DNA of 64,000 bases, from positions 250,637 to 314,636 of the forward strand of contig CAJNYU010001726.1 of the NCBI GenBank assembly GCA_905331475.1. Direction: 5' to 3'. The notes below the pieces were generated by a model. That model did no database searches, was not told where the DNA came from, and was given only the letters and a program-made list of their open reading frames with translations. How positions within the stretch are numbered: position 1 is the first letter of the stretch; every line of letters begins with the position of its first letter. The position numbers and the translations under genes are program-made. Positions 11,133-25,000 of the stretch are shown one piece after another. The DNA is from Rotaria socialis (lineage: Eukaryota; Rotifera; Eurotatoria; Philodinida; Philodinidae).

Positions 11133-13655
11133 ATGGTATGTTTAATTTAATTCTTTTGTTTTATTTTCACTATGAAATTTATAATAAAATAGGATAATGA
11201 AAAATCGTATCAATCAACGGGAACACTTCAACGAGTTATTAAACTAAATTCATTATTACCTGATAATCCAGGTATAATTGATGGTGTAAGTTTAATTTCT
11301 ATAATTAAACTAAAATTGAATTTGCTGCTGTTTCTCTCTCTCTCTCTATATGTATATATACTTATATAAGATTATGTATGGAATCGTTATTGGTAAAGTA
11401 GAGATGCGAACGTTTGAAGGAAGTACGTCATTATTATTAGCTAATTCTTTATATGCTACAGTTTTGATTTCAGATGATCGTCATCAACGAAGTGTACTTA
11501 ATTTTACATTTCGAGATTCAATAAAAGATTTTGTTAATGTTGCTTATTGGCTTCCACCAAAAGATTTAATTATTATTAGTAGTAAATTTACTATCGGAGA
11601 TGCTGGTATGAAAATTTAGATTTAATTTAAAAACAAAAAAGACACAAGAAGATCACTTTGAAATTCTAGTGGTCATGCATTATCCAGTTGTGAAAGCAAA
11701 ATTAGAAGATAAAGCAAATAGTTATACACCATGGACACCTTTGTATAGCTTCCTTTTTATCTCAATTCTTTTAAAACATTCAGCATAGATTGATTTATTT
11801 AGACCAATCGATCTTTCATTAAATGAAAAATCATATATAGAAAAAATTGAAGGTCCAAAAGCCAAACAATATGAGAATTTAGCTTCTGTACCTTGCCGAG
11901 CAGGAAACGATTATTATACTTTAGCACATATTGTTACTCAGGGTGAGAAATTAGTGAAAAAACTTGATGGAATTAATGTTCTAGCTGGTGTACAACAAGT
12001 ATTAAAAAATTGAGTTTAATCTTTTATTAATCGCTTTTTTTCTTTTCTATTGATAAGATTGGTGCATTGAAAACGATTCGAACACGACGACAACGTGAAA
12101 CTGATTATGATAATGAAGAAAAACAACTTTTGGAAATTTTACTTTTTGATGGAGAAACAAGTGGAGTTTGGTTGACATTTTGGGATAGTGAACAAATTAA
12201 AGTAATCAAAGATTTGTGTGTTTTATATTTGGCTTTCACTATATCATTGACTCATAGTTTGCTCAACGATGGATACCTGAAGAACATATTATTTTTTGTG
12301 TTGGCTTACGTGTTCGTTATGATGAATACCGAAAAGTCTATGGATTAACTGCAACTCGTCATAGCTTATTTACAATCAATCCGGGTAGCTAGTTACATAA
12401 CTGTTATTAGTGAAGAGAGCGAGTAGGATTTAAAAGTCTTTCTTTTAGAATCTCGTTACAAAAAGATCAATCTATATTTATAGGATCACTGCTTGTTTTA
12501 GAAGGGGCTATGACTTATTATACCGAATGTTTTTAAATCACATATCTAGAAGCTTGTCTAAAGAAATATTTGTTCGAGAAAAAAGTAACTAGGCTCTTTA
12601 TAGCATTGCCATTTATAATTCTATGATTTTTTACTATCTGTATCCAATTAGACTGAAATGTTAATCATCCAAAATATGATATTTATTTCAGTAGTACAGT
12701 TCGAATGAGTTTTCACGCTAGAAAATAGAATGAAATAAATTCGACCAAGTTTTCTTTTGATCAGATCAGCAATTATGAATTAAATAATTTAAATTACATT
12801 AGATACCAATGAATCAGTTCAACTCTATGAATCAATGCGATTGATTCCTATCGACGACTTACTTAATGTTGCTATAGATGGTGGTTTTAATGGTAAACTT
12901 TGATATAAAAATCTAGTATTCATATTTTTTTTCTCCGAAACCAAGCACTTCAAGCAACCGTTGTAACTATACAAGAATTAAAACAATATTTATGTGATGA
13001 TAATAGTAATGATACATTTATTGTACAATGCTTTCTAAGTCACTTAGATCTCGATGGTCCATTAAATCAAGTGATTACAAAAAGATGGTAATTTGTAATT
13101 TTGATTTTTATATATCTTAAGAACAAGTGTTCAATTTAGTATTTTTTGTAATCGTTCTATTCGTAACAATAATGGTGTTAACGAGTGTACAGAATCTGAA
13201 TGTCGTATGAAATTATTAGAACAAATCAGTGACGAAAATTTATCGAAAAAAGAAGTTTTCAATTTGAATGTTCATCTAACGGATTACACAGGGACAATAA
13301 AAAATGTTAAATTAGGTGATGATGTTGCAAGAAAAATGCTTAAATGTTCAGTAAATAAGAATTCTTTTGTCAATAAAGAAAGAAAAAGAAAGCCATATTT
13401 TTTTCTTTTGAAAGGTTGATGAATTTATTTTGATGACTGGCGAACAAAAAACAAAACTTAAATGGACATATTTACTTGAAAGATTGCGTTTTGGAATTCA
13501 AGTAATTCGATTTAAGTTTTAAATTTGAAAAACTACTTTTTTTTGTTCAATTTTAGATTAAAAATAGTTCAAATTATGCGAAACCAATTGTACGAATAGC
13601 TGGTATATTTCCTCGGGAATATCTACCATTGTCCATCAATGATGAACAATTGTAA
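11133..13655 (+). CDS. MEIOB: Meiosis-specific OB-fold protein MEIOB
   Basis: MEIOB is an RPA1-like single-strand DNA-binding protein that acts with SPATA22 in meiotic recombination. Twelve exons join in phase into 499 residues, slightly longer than the human protein. Exon 1 is only the ATG (11133-11135). The first OB fold carries YGIVIGKVEMRTF and FTFRDSIKDFVNVAYW, matching human IGIVIGKTDVKGF and FTIRDSPAHFVNAASW. Next come DYYTLAHIV (human DYYSLGDIV) and the second OB fold, with LLFDGETSGVWLTFWD and WIPEEHIIFCVGLRVRYDEY. The third OB fold contains a zinc-binding cluster (CIFC, then CTESEC) and NVHLTDYTGTI (human HVLIDLTDHTGTL). It ends with MTGEQKTKLKWTYLLER. Exon 5 starts at 11803, because the nearer AG at 11790 breaks the frame. 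The longest intron is 12385-12802. The frame is intact throughout, so the gene appears functional. It converges on the kinase gene at 13722. Confidence 0.95.
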
Positions 13656-13721
13656 ACTTTTTATATATATATATATATATATAACAAGAAAAATAACATG
13701 AATGAAAATAAAAACTTATAT

Positions 13722-14698
13722 TCAACAAGTAGCAAGATTTAACACATGAGTATTTGTAGCAGCATAAACATCATCTTTTGTTTGATCAGCATCAACAATA
13801 AGTACAGGTGTTGTTAATGTACGAATTTCAGATGAAAGCCATTCTTCATGACGTTCATGTAATTGTTGCAAATAATCAAGAGTTATTGACTGTTCTTCAG
13901 GTCGATTACGAGATTTAATACGTTCAAGGCATGTTTCTGGGTTTGCTCGAAGATAAACTAATTAGAAAAAGCATGATAGAAAAAACAACTAATAGTAATT
14001 GATTGAAATAACATACTGATTAGATCAAGATGACAAGCATCATTCGATGTAAGCAATTGAAACCAATCTTTTAAAATTGTATATTCAACATTCTGAAGAA
14101 TTTTACTATAGAAGATAAAATAAATCAAAATACAATTTTTCATACAATCAAAATGCTACTTTTGATAAAGATTTTCAACAAAACAATATCTTGCACTATA
14201 GATCGATCGTTCCATGATTTTTACAGGGAATTTTGACGGTTGTGCATGTAATTTTGCCAGTGTCATTTGAGCATTTGCTTGAAATGCAAAACCCCATCGA
14301 TGAGGATCATTATAAACCATTGCCTAACAAAAAACTATTCGATAGTAATTTTGTGGTCAATGCATGAGGATCCTACTAGAAGATTATCTCCTTTGAGATT
14401 TGTCCAACTTTCAATTGGTTCCGCAATGATCTATTTTATTAAAATACAGAATTAAGAAAATAGAACCATCTTTTTTTTTTCTTACGTCACATAATGATGA
14501 TTTACTAAGATGATCTAGTACTGTACTTTTTCTAAATATTAACTAAGATTTTATTTTAATTCAATCTAAATATCGACTTCTTTACCCTGAACCAATATTT
14601 CCTTCAACAGCAATCTATAATAAAATTACAATATAAAATTTTGACAGTCATCTCAATGAATGACTTACAGTGATCTTTTTACTTGACGATAACACCAT
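13722..14698 (-). CDS. TK2: Deoxynucleoside kinase (TK2/dNK type)
   Basis: This salvage enzyme phosphorylates deoxynucleosides. Seven exons (14698-14669, 14614-14586, 14531-14486, 14430-14377, 14323-14160, 14105-14017, 13957-13722) join in phase into 215 residues. The P-loop GNIGSGKST spans the exon 2/3 junction. IIAEPIESW is the substrate-site EPxxxW motif. MERSIYSARYCFVENL is the ERS motif (human TK2 MERSIHSARYIFVENL). IIYLRANPETCLERIKSRNR leads into the arginine-rich LID, and LHERHEEWL follows (human HHLHEEWL). It is about 50 residues shorter than human TK2. No mitochondrial targeting peptide precedes the P-loop, so a cytosolic or nuclear enzyme like insect dNK is possible. A YAG site ends 26 bases before the ATG. 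Confidence 0.93.
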
Positions 14699-16052
14699 TC
14701 GGTTGAAGCACGATTCAATCACACCTATATTTATGTGAAAATGAGCGATGTCTTCCAATTAAATACAGAAATAGGAAAAAAATCTGATGTTATTACACCA
14801 TGCTGATGTAATACCAATGCAGTGTTGATCAATAACAAAACGTCGACGTACCTTTCCTTTTTTTCTCTTCACGATATCAAAAGCGTAGCTCTATTCAATA
14901 TAATCACTGCAATATGTGAAGCGACACCTGTCAGAAGTAGCATCTTAGGTAAAATGAAGTCTATCATCGTATGGATTTAAAATAATATTGCCAGTACTGT
15001 TTATAACTTTTCAATATACAATACTCGTTATTACGACGATGTTCTATTTTATGTAGGAGTTTTTAATGCGTGAAATAAACTCCTTCACTGCCTGTTGAAA
15101 ACTGGAAAAATATTGTGTTTCATTTCTCACAAAACTTTCCTTTTTATAATACATTAAGTTGAGAATTTTAGTAGATATACAGATTATGTTTTGAAATAGA
15201 TGTACATGATAAATGTCGTAGAAAAAAATACATAAACCTTTTGATATTGACCACCACTGTATTTTCATTTCAATGCTTACGGAATGTCGAGTAAAATCTT
15301 GATATATTGGATGCATTTTGGAATGCTAATGTTTTCCTACAAAAATCTTTATGAATTAAATTTTGATCTTTGAAATGCTTACACAATGACCTGCAGGTTC
15401 ATACTATATCACATATACAAATAACGAATCGATACAACAATAATATGGCACTAAATTCTAATTGTTAAACTGCTAAAATTGTTCATCTCCTAGAATATTT
15501 TATGCTTAAAAAAATAGTCAACTAATTATTAATCTTTTTTCTTGCATGGATAATGTTTTCGCTGATACTTATTCATATTCACTACATTCTATATACTGAT
15601 GCGCATCATGAATGAACCTTAAAGAATACTGCACTAATATGAATCTTAATTTCAAATGAACAAGTTCTTTTCAATTATGGTATCAATTATTCGTTCAACA
15701 TATTTCACATAAATTTACCACTGGGTATTAGTTCTAATGTTGAACCAACCGATTACGAGCATCTTAGCGACCTCTACTCCTTCAATTTTGATTCGCAATT
15801 GTTTCACTTTCTGGGTCATTGTTTCGTTCGTTCATTCGGACGATAAAGGGAGAAAAAAAAATGAGCATGACAAGAAGAATTGTTCGTCAGTTGAACTTTC
15901 CAATGGACATGTTTATTGCATCCATAGAAAAAAAGAACCCGATAAAGATCTTTCTTCCTATATTATTATCGGTTGATTGTATATTGGGAAGGACAAGAAT
16001 GCTATTTCCTTCCTTATATTTGTTAGTCTAACGTTATATTTCTAGATATGAC
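14699..16052. other. Intergenic between divergent kinase and afadin genes
   Basis: About 1.35 kb of AT-rich sequence that must hold the promoters of two divergently transcribed genes. The 90-codon minus-strand frame at 15044-15316 and the frames near 15737-16031 show no domain and no splice support, so I do not call them. Confidence 0.6.
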
Positions 16053-19000
16053 ATGACCATGAACGGATTACCGAAAGATCGTTCGGAAGTACTCAATCTT
16101 ATAAATGAATGGAACTCCACTCGACTTGATTTATTTAAAATAAGTGAACCTAATGAAGTTCTGGACTTCTATGGCGTTATGAGATTTTACTTTCAAGATG
16201 CTGAAGATAAAGTAACCACCAAATGCATACGTGTTGCAAGCACGGCTACAACATTAGACGTGATACGTGTTCTAATGGAAAAATTAAGGCCAGATATGAA
16301 AACATTACCAAATGAGAAAGATTATTGTATTTATGAAGTTCATCCAAATGGAGGTTTGTTTTTTATTTCAAAAAAAAAAGATTATTATTCATTTTTTTGC
16401 TTTGCTTCGTAGATGGAAGAAAATTAGAAATGGACGAAAGACCATTATGGGTGCAACTTTATTGGGGAAAAGATCAAAGAGAAGGTCGCTTTGTTTTGCA
16501 AAATGCAAAACTACCTAAAGTTAGTATTCATGTTTGAAAAGCCTAATTCTGTTTTATTTATTAACCTTTTTTTCTATAGATATCAAAACCAATCGGAGGT
16601 AGTTTTAAGGAACGACGATCATCGAAACGGGAATCAAAGAAAAAGAAAAAGCAAGACAAGGTTGGTTTAAAACGTTTTTCTTTTAATTTTCTTTGAACAG
16701 ATAATCAAAATCCGTTGAATATTGCATGTTTCTTTCAATATTAGGATTTCCTATCGGCGAGAGTTAATCGGTAAACATAATGCTCTGCTTTTGGTGTCTG
16801 CTTACTGCTTATATTTTTGTTCTTATTTGGTGTTGTGAATTAATTGTCTCTAATATTAAAAAAAGTTAAGCTTTGTAACAGTTTATCAGTATTTCTATGT
16901 CATCCTATTTCCAGAAACGATTTCGTTGAAAGCCTATCTTTCTATGAATTCTTACCCGGACGGGTGTATACCTGAGTTTTTTCATTAGTATATGGCATCT
17001 TCTAATGCACATAACCAGATGAGGATCAAGGTTTAATGTGTTCGTTGCCTCCTCTTTGATAAAGGTCAATGTGAAGTTGAAATAGTGTACCTCAATAGAC
17101 TGCTTTCATTTCTTCTCTATTCAGACTCGAAGCTGAATACAAACCGGGAATAAATAAAAAAACCCACAACTATCTATTTATGTGATTTCTCCTTGAGCTT
17201 ATTTAAACCTCATTGCATTCATAAGTACTATAAAAATGATTCACTTACCAAGTTCTTTTAAAAAAATAGCTACTGTAGTATGAATCAATCAGTTCATCAA
17301 TAGTCACATTATATGCAATATTTCCCTATGATACCATAATGTAATAAAAGAACTTTTTTGAGTCATATTTTTTCGAAAAAATCTGGTTTATTTCGCTTTT
17401 TCTATAGAAATCAATCGAAATGGTTGGTCCAATCATGTAAAAATAACTTTTTTCCTTTCTCTATTTATTTAATGCCCATACACTTTTGTATATATATAAA
17501 TATATATATATATATGCTTACGTATAAAATCATATTTTATTCTATGGAATATTTAAATTCATAAAAGAGAACGAGAAAAAAAACCCTTTTTCATCAATTG
17601 TTAAAATTGACTTATTTGTCACGCATATAGAAAAATGGTATTGATGAAAACGATACTCAATCATCGGCTGTGACACCAACAGCTATTGGCGAATCATTAT
17701 ATAAATCAGTTCCTGAAACAAATAAATTCACTCGGTCATTATCAAATCCTGAAATGGTTAAAAAGATTCAACAAGATCGTTTAAAACAAAAGTTTATTAA
17801 AATAAGTACAAAAGAAGGAGGTATGATACATTCTATCTATTAAATAAGTATAAATGAGAATTTCCATTTTCTAGGTGGTACTATGAAAGTATTTGGCGAT
17901 GCATTAAATCCATCAATACCTTATAAAACATTTCTATTATCAATCAAAGATACTGCTGAATGGGTTGTTAAGGAAATGCTTGAAAAGTATGGTTTAAAAC
18001 ATGAAGATCCACAAAACTACTGTCTTCTTCAAGTAAATATTTGTTAGAGATTTATTACTCATTTTTTTAATACTTATTTTTTACTAAAAAGATTGTTATT
18101 CCACCACGTGATCAAATGGATAATAAAACAATAAAAGAGGTTATTCTACATGACAAAGAATGCCCACTAAGTATGTGTTTAAGTCATGCACAAAAAAATG
18201 AAGGTAAGAAAAATAATTTAATTTGAAACTAAAAATTTTATTGTATTTTGTTTTGAATAGGTTCAATTATGTTTAAAGTTGTTAAGTGCCCATCAGAATA
18301 TATTGAAATTCGTAAGCGTCTTCGAGCACAAGAATCAGCATTAGATACAATTCAAGCGCCGTCGATTCAAGATCGAACTATCAATGATCATCTTTCGATG
18401 TTTGTGGAAGTTAAAAATGGTAGATTATTCATTTTTGTTTTGTCTGGTATATCCTTGAGAAAAACACATTTCTTTCTTTTTACAGATGGAACTGATCTCA
18501 CTACACCACGCGTGTTTAAAATTCATCCGAATACTACATATGTTGGTCGTGATGCAAAAGCTGGCACTGGAAAGCAATATTTTTATGTAACTATTTTAAC
18601 TAAATAAATAAGTTCGCAGCTTTATTTTTCTTTTTTGAAAATTTAGATTGATGGTGTTGGTATTGATCGTGATCATTGTACGATTCATAATCAAAATGGT
18701 ATTGTTACATTAACTCCTCGTGGCGAAATATGGTTAAATGGAAAACTTGTTTCGACACCATTTGTTCTTCAACATGGTTCATTAGTTTGTTTTGGACGAA
18801 ATTCAACATTTCGTTATTGTGATCCACAATTTGTTCAAAAAACCTCAACAAAATCATCAAATATAATTCCTTCGAAACCATCACAAATCAATGGTGATAA
18901 ACCAGCAATTCATAGTTCATTATCAACATTACCAACAGCTGGTATGAAAAAGTTGAATAATATTGAATCGAATACATTACAAGTACGACCACCGAAAGAT

Positions 19001-22000
19001 TTACAACAAAAGAAACCAAATATGATAGTTGAATCAGGGTAAAAAATAAATAAACTTTGTTCGTTGTTTGTGAATTCTTTTTTTGTTTTATTTCAGAACA
19101 ATGATTGATGTTCTACCTGGTTTATTAGAAGTTCCTGCAGAAAGTAAGAGATTATTTATACTTCTAAGGTTTCAATAAGAATAAAAGTAAATAGAAGAAG
19201 TCTATGAAATGCTTAAGAGATATTCTAAGAAGGGAGTTATTTATAAAAATAACAGTATCAATTCTTATGATATATTCGATTAACATATCGATATTGCTTG
19301 GTAAACTAGTCGGTGAATGTTTGGTGATATAGATTGTTTTTAGCAATTGCCTCTATTTCCGGCAAACGTACGTAGTCAGTCAAATCAACAATTAGCATTT
19401 CAGTGTAGCAAGACGTGCTTTATTTATGAATATATAATAATAATTAACATGAGAGTATCTCGATGTTAAAGGGCTAACCTAAGTTAATTAACCCTGCCAT
19501 CCATATGGATCAGTCTGTTCTACGTAACATTATGATTATGGTGATGGAGATAGATATATATTAAATGTTATTTATAGGTCATATTTGTAGTGCTTCAGAC
19601 ACCTTGTTATATATATTTATTTATTGTTCATCTGTTACTCTAGTTACATGCATGAACAGCTTTGATTGATGAAAACGGATGAGATAGAATAGAAATATTC
19701 TCTGTTGCATAATGTAAACTGATGAAAGACGAAGATATTTTGTAGCACTTAAGATTCCTGATAATTATAGTTCATCAATGTCTAGAATTATCGTATTTTT
19801 AGTAACTAATTATATTCTATTTGCAAGCTAGGATCAGTTTTTATGAAAAGAAATCTATATTTCAAAATATCATTGGAAATGTAGAGTTTTGCCGACTACA
19901 GTATGTGATGAAAGGTTCCTACATTACAGATAAAAGCAATTTTTTTCCATTCAACAGTATCTACTTGATTTCTGAATAGAGTACGAGCTGCATAAAACAC
20001 TTGTTCTCATTAGAAATATCTGATAGTAATGAGCATGAAAAATAATAATCCATTGATGTATAATAACTTCATACAAGAATATGTTATAGGATAGGACAGT
20101 CAAAACGATTCTATCAGGCGTATTTTGATTTTGTTTCAACTACTTCCAATCCTAATCGTCATTCCGATAGGTAGTTGTATTTATAAGAAGTGTTTTCAAA
20201 AACGAAATTGATTAGGAGTTTTCCGAAAATTCAATCGAGAAAATTGACTCCTGAATTTCTCTCATTTGGACCACATAAACACAATTTTACTTGAATTGTC
20301 TATGATAATCAAGCATGAGATTATGAAAGATCGCAACTTCTTCTAGCTTTCTATGACTTACTGTAAAATGAACTCATCAACGTCGTAGAATAATGCATGA
20401 TATTGACACATCTGACTGAAAATAAACACTGATTACAATCATAATTTGAAAACATTAATCTTAAATCTAACTTTATTTAGCTGAAAATCGATTTCTTCAT
20501 GCTATTTTTGATAATTATCCATTAACTAACATACAATTCCGTCTATCACCTGTTTATACACTTTATATGACATTACGACATCGTCTTTCACCATATGGAA
20601 AGCCAAATTTTCCACTTGTACAAAAACAAGAAAATATTATCTCATTGCTGTATCGTATTGAAGATATGATTAATACAAAGATTGAAGTATGCCAAGAAAA
20701 ATATTCACTTTTGTTTTGATTATAGTTTTTGTTTTTAAATAATCAAGGAATGTCATGAACATGGCGGTTATCTTGCATATTGGATAGCGAATACATCTGA
20801 ATTGCTTTATTTCATTAAACAAGATCGCGACATATCAAAAATTTCTCATGATATACAAGATCGTTTAGCTGAATGTGTTCAACGGTTATTTCGTTATTTA
20901 ACACATCTAGTACAAAATGAATTAGACAAATACTTAATTTCCTTTACAAATCCACAAGATGATGTTGAACGTGATGTTTATATTGCATTCGGTAATTAAA
21001 TCGTTTTTTTCCGCAATTTTAAAATATAATTTAATTCGTTTTTCAGAAGAAACTAGCTCAACCAATACAAAACTATCTGATTTACGTTGGATAACATCAG
21101 AGATGAATTCAAATAATTATCATCAAGCAACGTTAGGTGATATACTTGCAACACTTTCATCAATCATGGATTTGTTACGTAAATGTCGTGTTAATGCTGC
21201 ATTAACAATTCAAATGTTTTCACAAATATTTCATTATATAAATACATGGTTATTTAACCGAATCGTTTGTTGTCCCGAATTGAAATTATGTGCACATTTT
21301 TGGGGAGAAAAACTAGCTTTACGTTTGAAATCAATCAGTGATTGGGCACAACGGCAAGGTTTAGAATTAGCATCGGATTGTCATCTAACGAAAGTTAATC
21401 AAATTTGTTTATTATTACAAAATGCTAAGCGCGATGCACATGATGTTCAACAATTAATATCTAACAATACATTTAAACTTAATTCAGTACAAATTAAACA
21501 AATATTAAATAATTATGTTTTAAATAGAAATGAATCGCCTATTTCACCTACATTTAGTCAAGCGTAAGTAATAAAAAATAGGATAGAGAATTTTCTAAAT
21601 TAACTCGTTCGAGAATAAAATCTTATGCACGATTTAGGCGTATTTATCGTAGGACAGTAGGCTTCATCAACGTATCTTATATGCGAATGAATTTGTAGTG
21701 CAGCCAAAATATTGTATTCATTTGCTTATTTTAAATTTAAGAGCTTCATCATTCGATACATAGTGTGGTTAAGAGATCATCATTGTATATGTACATGGAA
21801 TGAGTTAATTTATGATTCAAAAAGTCTTGTGCCAATAAAGTTGCTCAGAAAATCATAAATGGTGAGAGTAAGAATTTTGTGAAAAGTCTCAAATTCTGAT
21901 GTTGGAAGAAAAATTCATAGTACCGTTTGTGTTACTAAAAATTTCGTATTTTAAATTGCATACATATCAATGTAACAATCTAGAAAAAGAAGCACGGTAT

Positions 22001-25000
22001 TGATTGTTTTCAGACAACAATCCTAGTGATAATTTTACCCTGAAGGATATTCTGATCGAATATTCGAAAACAATCAAATTTTTCATTTTAACAACCTTTC
22101 AACTGCTCTAATCAATCACCTTTCAATCGAGTGTTACATTCTGCACCCCATACGTCGTCTATTATTTTAAAACAAAACACCTTAAGGAATTTTCAGCACT
22201 TATTCCAACTTGATGATTGACTGATGATTGATTGATGATTTGTTTCATCAATAAAGATTAAAGATTATCTTGTTCGCCATTAAGCTCGGTATCAATACGG
22301 TTTTTATGTAACCAATCTCGTTCAAGGATCTTTTTGATATTATAAATAAGAATGGTGCATCAGAGAATGTGATGATATACTATGATCAAGTTAACTTTGA
22401 TAGTCAATTAGAACTATATTTTCTCCTTATATAAGACTTATTTTTGCTGCCAATACTCAAAACTGAACATTTTGACTTGAGATTTTTGTAGAAACGTACA
22501 CAAAATTATATACTGAAAAGAGGATAATTAATTTTTTCTTCTAGTCTTCTTGCTGCCGCCTATAAACAAGTCGACGAAAATTTACGTCGTGAAGGTGTAC
22601 TTGTTCAATTAGCTGAAGAACCTGAACTAAATTTACCATTTTTATTACCTGAAGATGGCTATACATGTGAAAATTTACGTGGTATACCACAACAATTATT
22701 TGAATTCATTGAACCGATGAGTCGTTCATCAATATGTCGATTATTTACTAATCCCCATAGTCTTGGAATGTGGACTGAATTTATGCATTCACAAACTGTA
22801 ATTTAGAAACTAATTTTTATTTCCTCATATTTATAAGTACTTGTTTATTTGCTTAGAATGAAAATGGACTTACTAATATTAATAATAATAATGATGGTAC
22901 AAGTAGCAGTGTCGAAACTATAACGTTAAATAAAAAGGGAAATAGTCTTGGTTTAAGTATTGTTGCTGCAAAAGTATGATCAAAGAGATCTTTTTTTCAA
23001 AATCTCATTTAAACGATTTTTCTAGGGTGAATCTCAACAATTTCAAGGCATTTATATCAAAGCTATTGTACCAGGTGGTGCAGCTGAAGATGATGGACGT
23101 CTTCAAGCTGGCGATCAAATACTTTGCGTTGACAAAATCAGTCTTATTGATATCACACAAGAACAGTAAGAATAAAATTATATTACAAAAACAAAATTTT
23201 TAACGTATTTATGTTTATTTTGCAGAGCTGCTGAAGCTCTTAAACAATGTGGACCATTAGTAGCGTTACAGGTTCTTAAAGATGCAGCAAATCGTCAAGG
23301 TCTTTCAGCTTTACTTGCTAAACCATCTGAAAATCTTCATCACAATCATCAACCGCAGCAACTAGCTCGTTTTCCTGCAACATCAAATCCATCATTGTTA
23401 TCATCACATCAACATCAACAACTTTCATCTTCAGCCAATGCTTTAAAAACTGCAAGTAGTCATGAACGTTTATTAACTCATAGCAATGGACAACAACAGC
23501 CACCACCGCAGCAACATCATTTTTCTACCCTTGGTCATCCAACTCATCACCATCACCAACAAGTTCATCATCATCAAAATGGCCCACCAACAATAATGCA
23601 ACCCCGACCAGCATCTCGTTCTCAATTACCCAACACTTCATCGTCCTATGAATTCGTTTATAACGCTAAAAGTGCTCCAGTAAATAGTAATGGTAATAAT
23701 AACCATCATCATCAACGTCTCATTCAACATGATAATCAACATCGATTAATTCAATCGTCACGTTCAGCACAAATATTAATCGATGAAGAAACAAATGATG
23801 ATTTATTAAACGAATATACATTACAGCAACAACAACAGCAAACACAACTACAACAGCATCAATCAAATCCAAATCTATTTCATCCAAATCAAATACAATA
23901 TTCAGCAATCAATAATCGTAATCAAACATTCGACTTACCGAAACGAACTTATGGCCATGAAAATCATATGATGAATGGAAATGAACATGATATGGATGAT
24001 CATCACGATCAATATGAAGTAGATGAAGTAGAAGAAGAAAAAGAAGATGATAATGAGGACGATATTCAACCAACAGCTTTCATTCGATCAGCTAGTGAAA
24101 GACAGTCATTTGGTGATCGAAACTTATCAACAGCACCACCATTAATCTTTCGAGAAGACGTTCCACCAACTCAAAATGGTTTTACCAACGGAAATCATCA
24201 AATAAAACCTATGAATCATGCACAATCAGCTATTGGGCCAACTCTAGCTCCAAAACCACCACCGAAACCCATGATTAGTACTTTAGCACTAATTAAGCAA
24301 ACTAATCCAGTAAGTTAGATACAATCTATAACTGTGAAGAATATATTTCTTTTTTTTTTGTATCAGATAAATGATGTTGATATAGCAAATCGATTATCAA
24401 AAGCAAGTTTATCATCATCATCCGATCATTTAGTTTCATCAATACGGTAAGTTTCTAAAAGTTACTATCATTCATATACATATATCAACTTCGACGAGAG
24501 AGAATTAAATTTTGAAGTGGACGATTTTCTATACGTTTTGATCTCATTCGAACTAAATGACGTTGAATCTATAGAGTTCTATCAATCAGTATTACTTCTT
24601 CAAAAAACAAAAAACGTCATTGTTTTTATTTATTTAAAGAAAACCACGTCCTCAAGAACCAATTAAATTAGCAAATTCACGTCAAAATAATATAAGTGAA
24701 TTACGTTTAATACGAATTCATGATTTACTGAATAAGAATGAACGTACAGATCAAGAAGAAAAAGAACTAAAGTATATTAAATAGTAAGAAAATTTCATTA
24801 AGTTTTGTACTTTAATTTGTTAAGTAATCTAAAATTGGAAAATGAATTTGATCGCCGTGTTGAAGAATTTAATTCACACACAAACGGTAATGACAATGAT
24901 GACGAACGTGTCAATATTATTCCTGTAAGTTTATTGGAACTTTTGAAAACCAAAAAAAAAAAAACGTTCGCCTAATAATCTTCTATATTGATAGATTTCT

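Noticed and set aside
15044..15316. 90-codon minus-strand frame
   Set aside because: No recognisable motif, no splice sites linking to other exons, AT-rich chance composition.
23318..23908. Minus-strand frames opposite the afadin low-complexity exon
   Set aside because: Antisense shadows of His/Gln-rich coding sequence.
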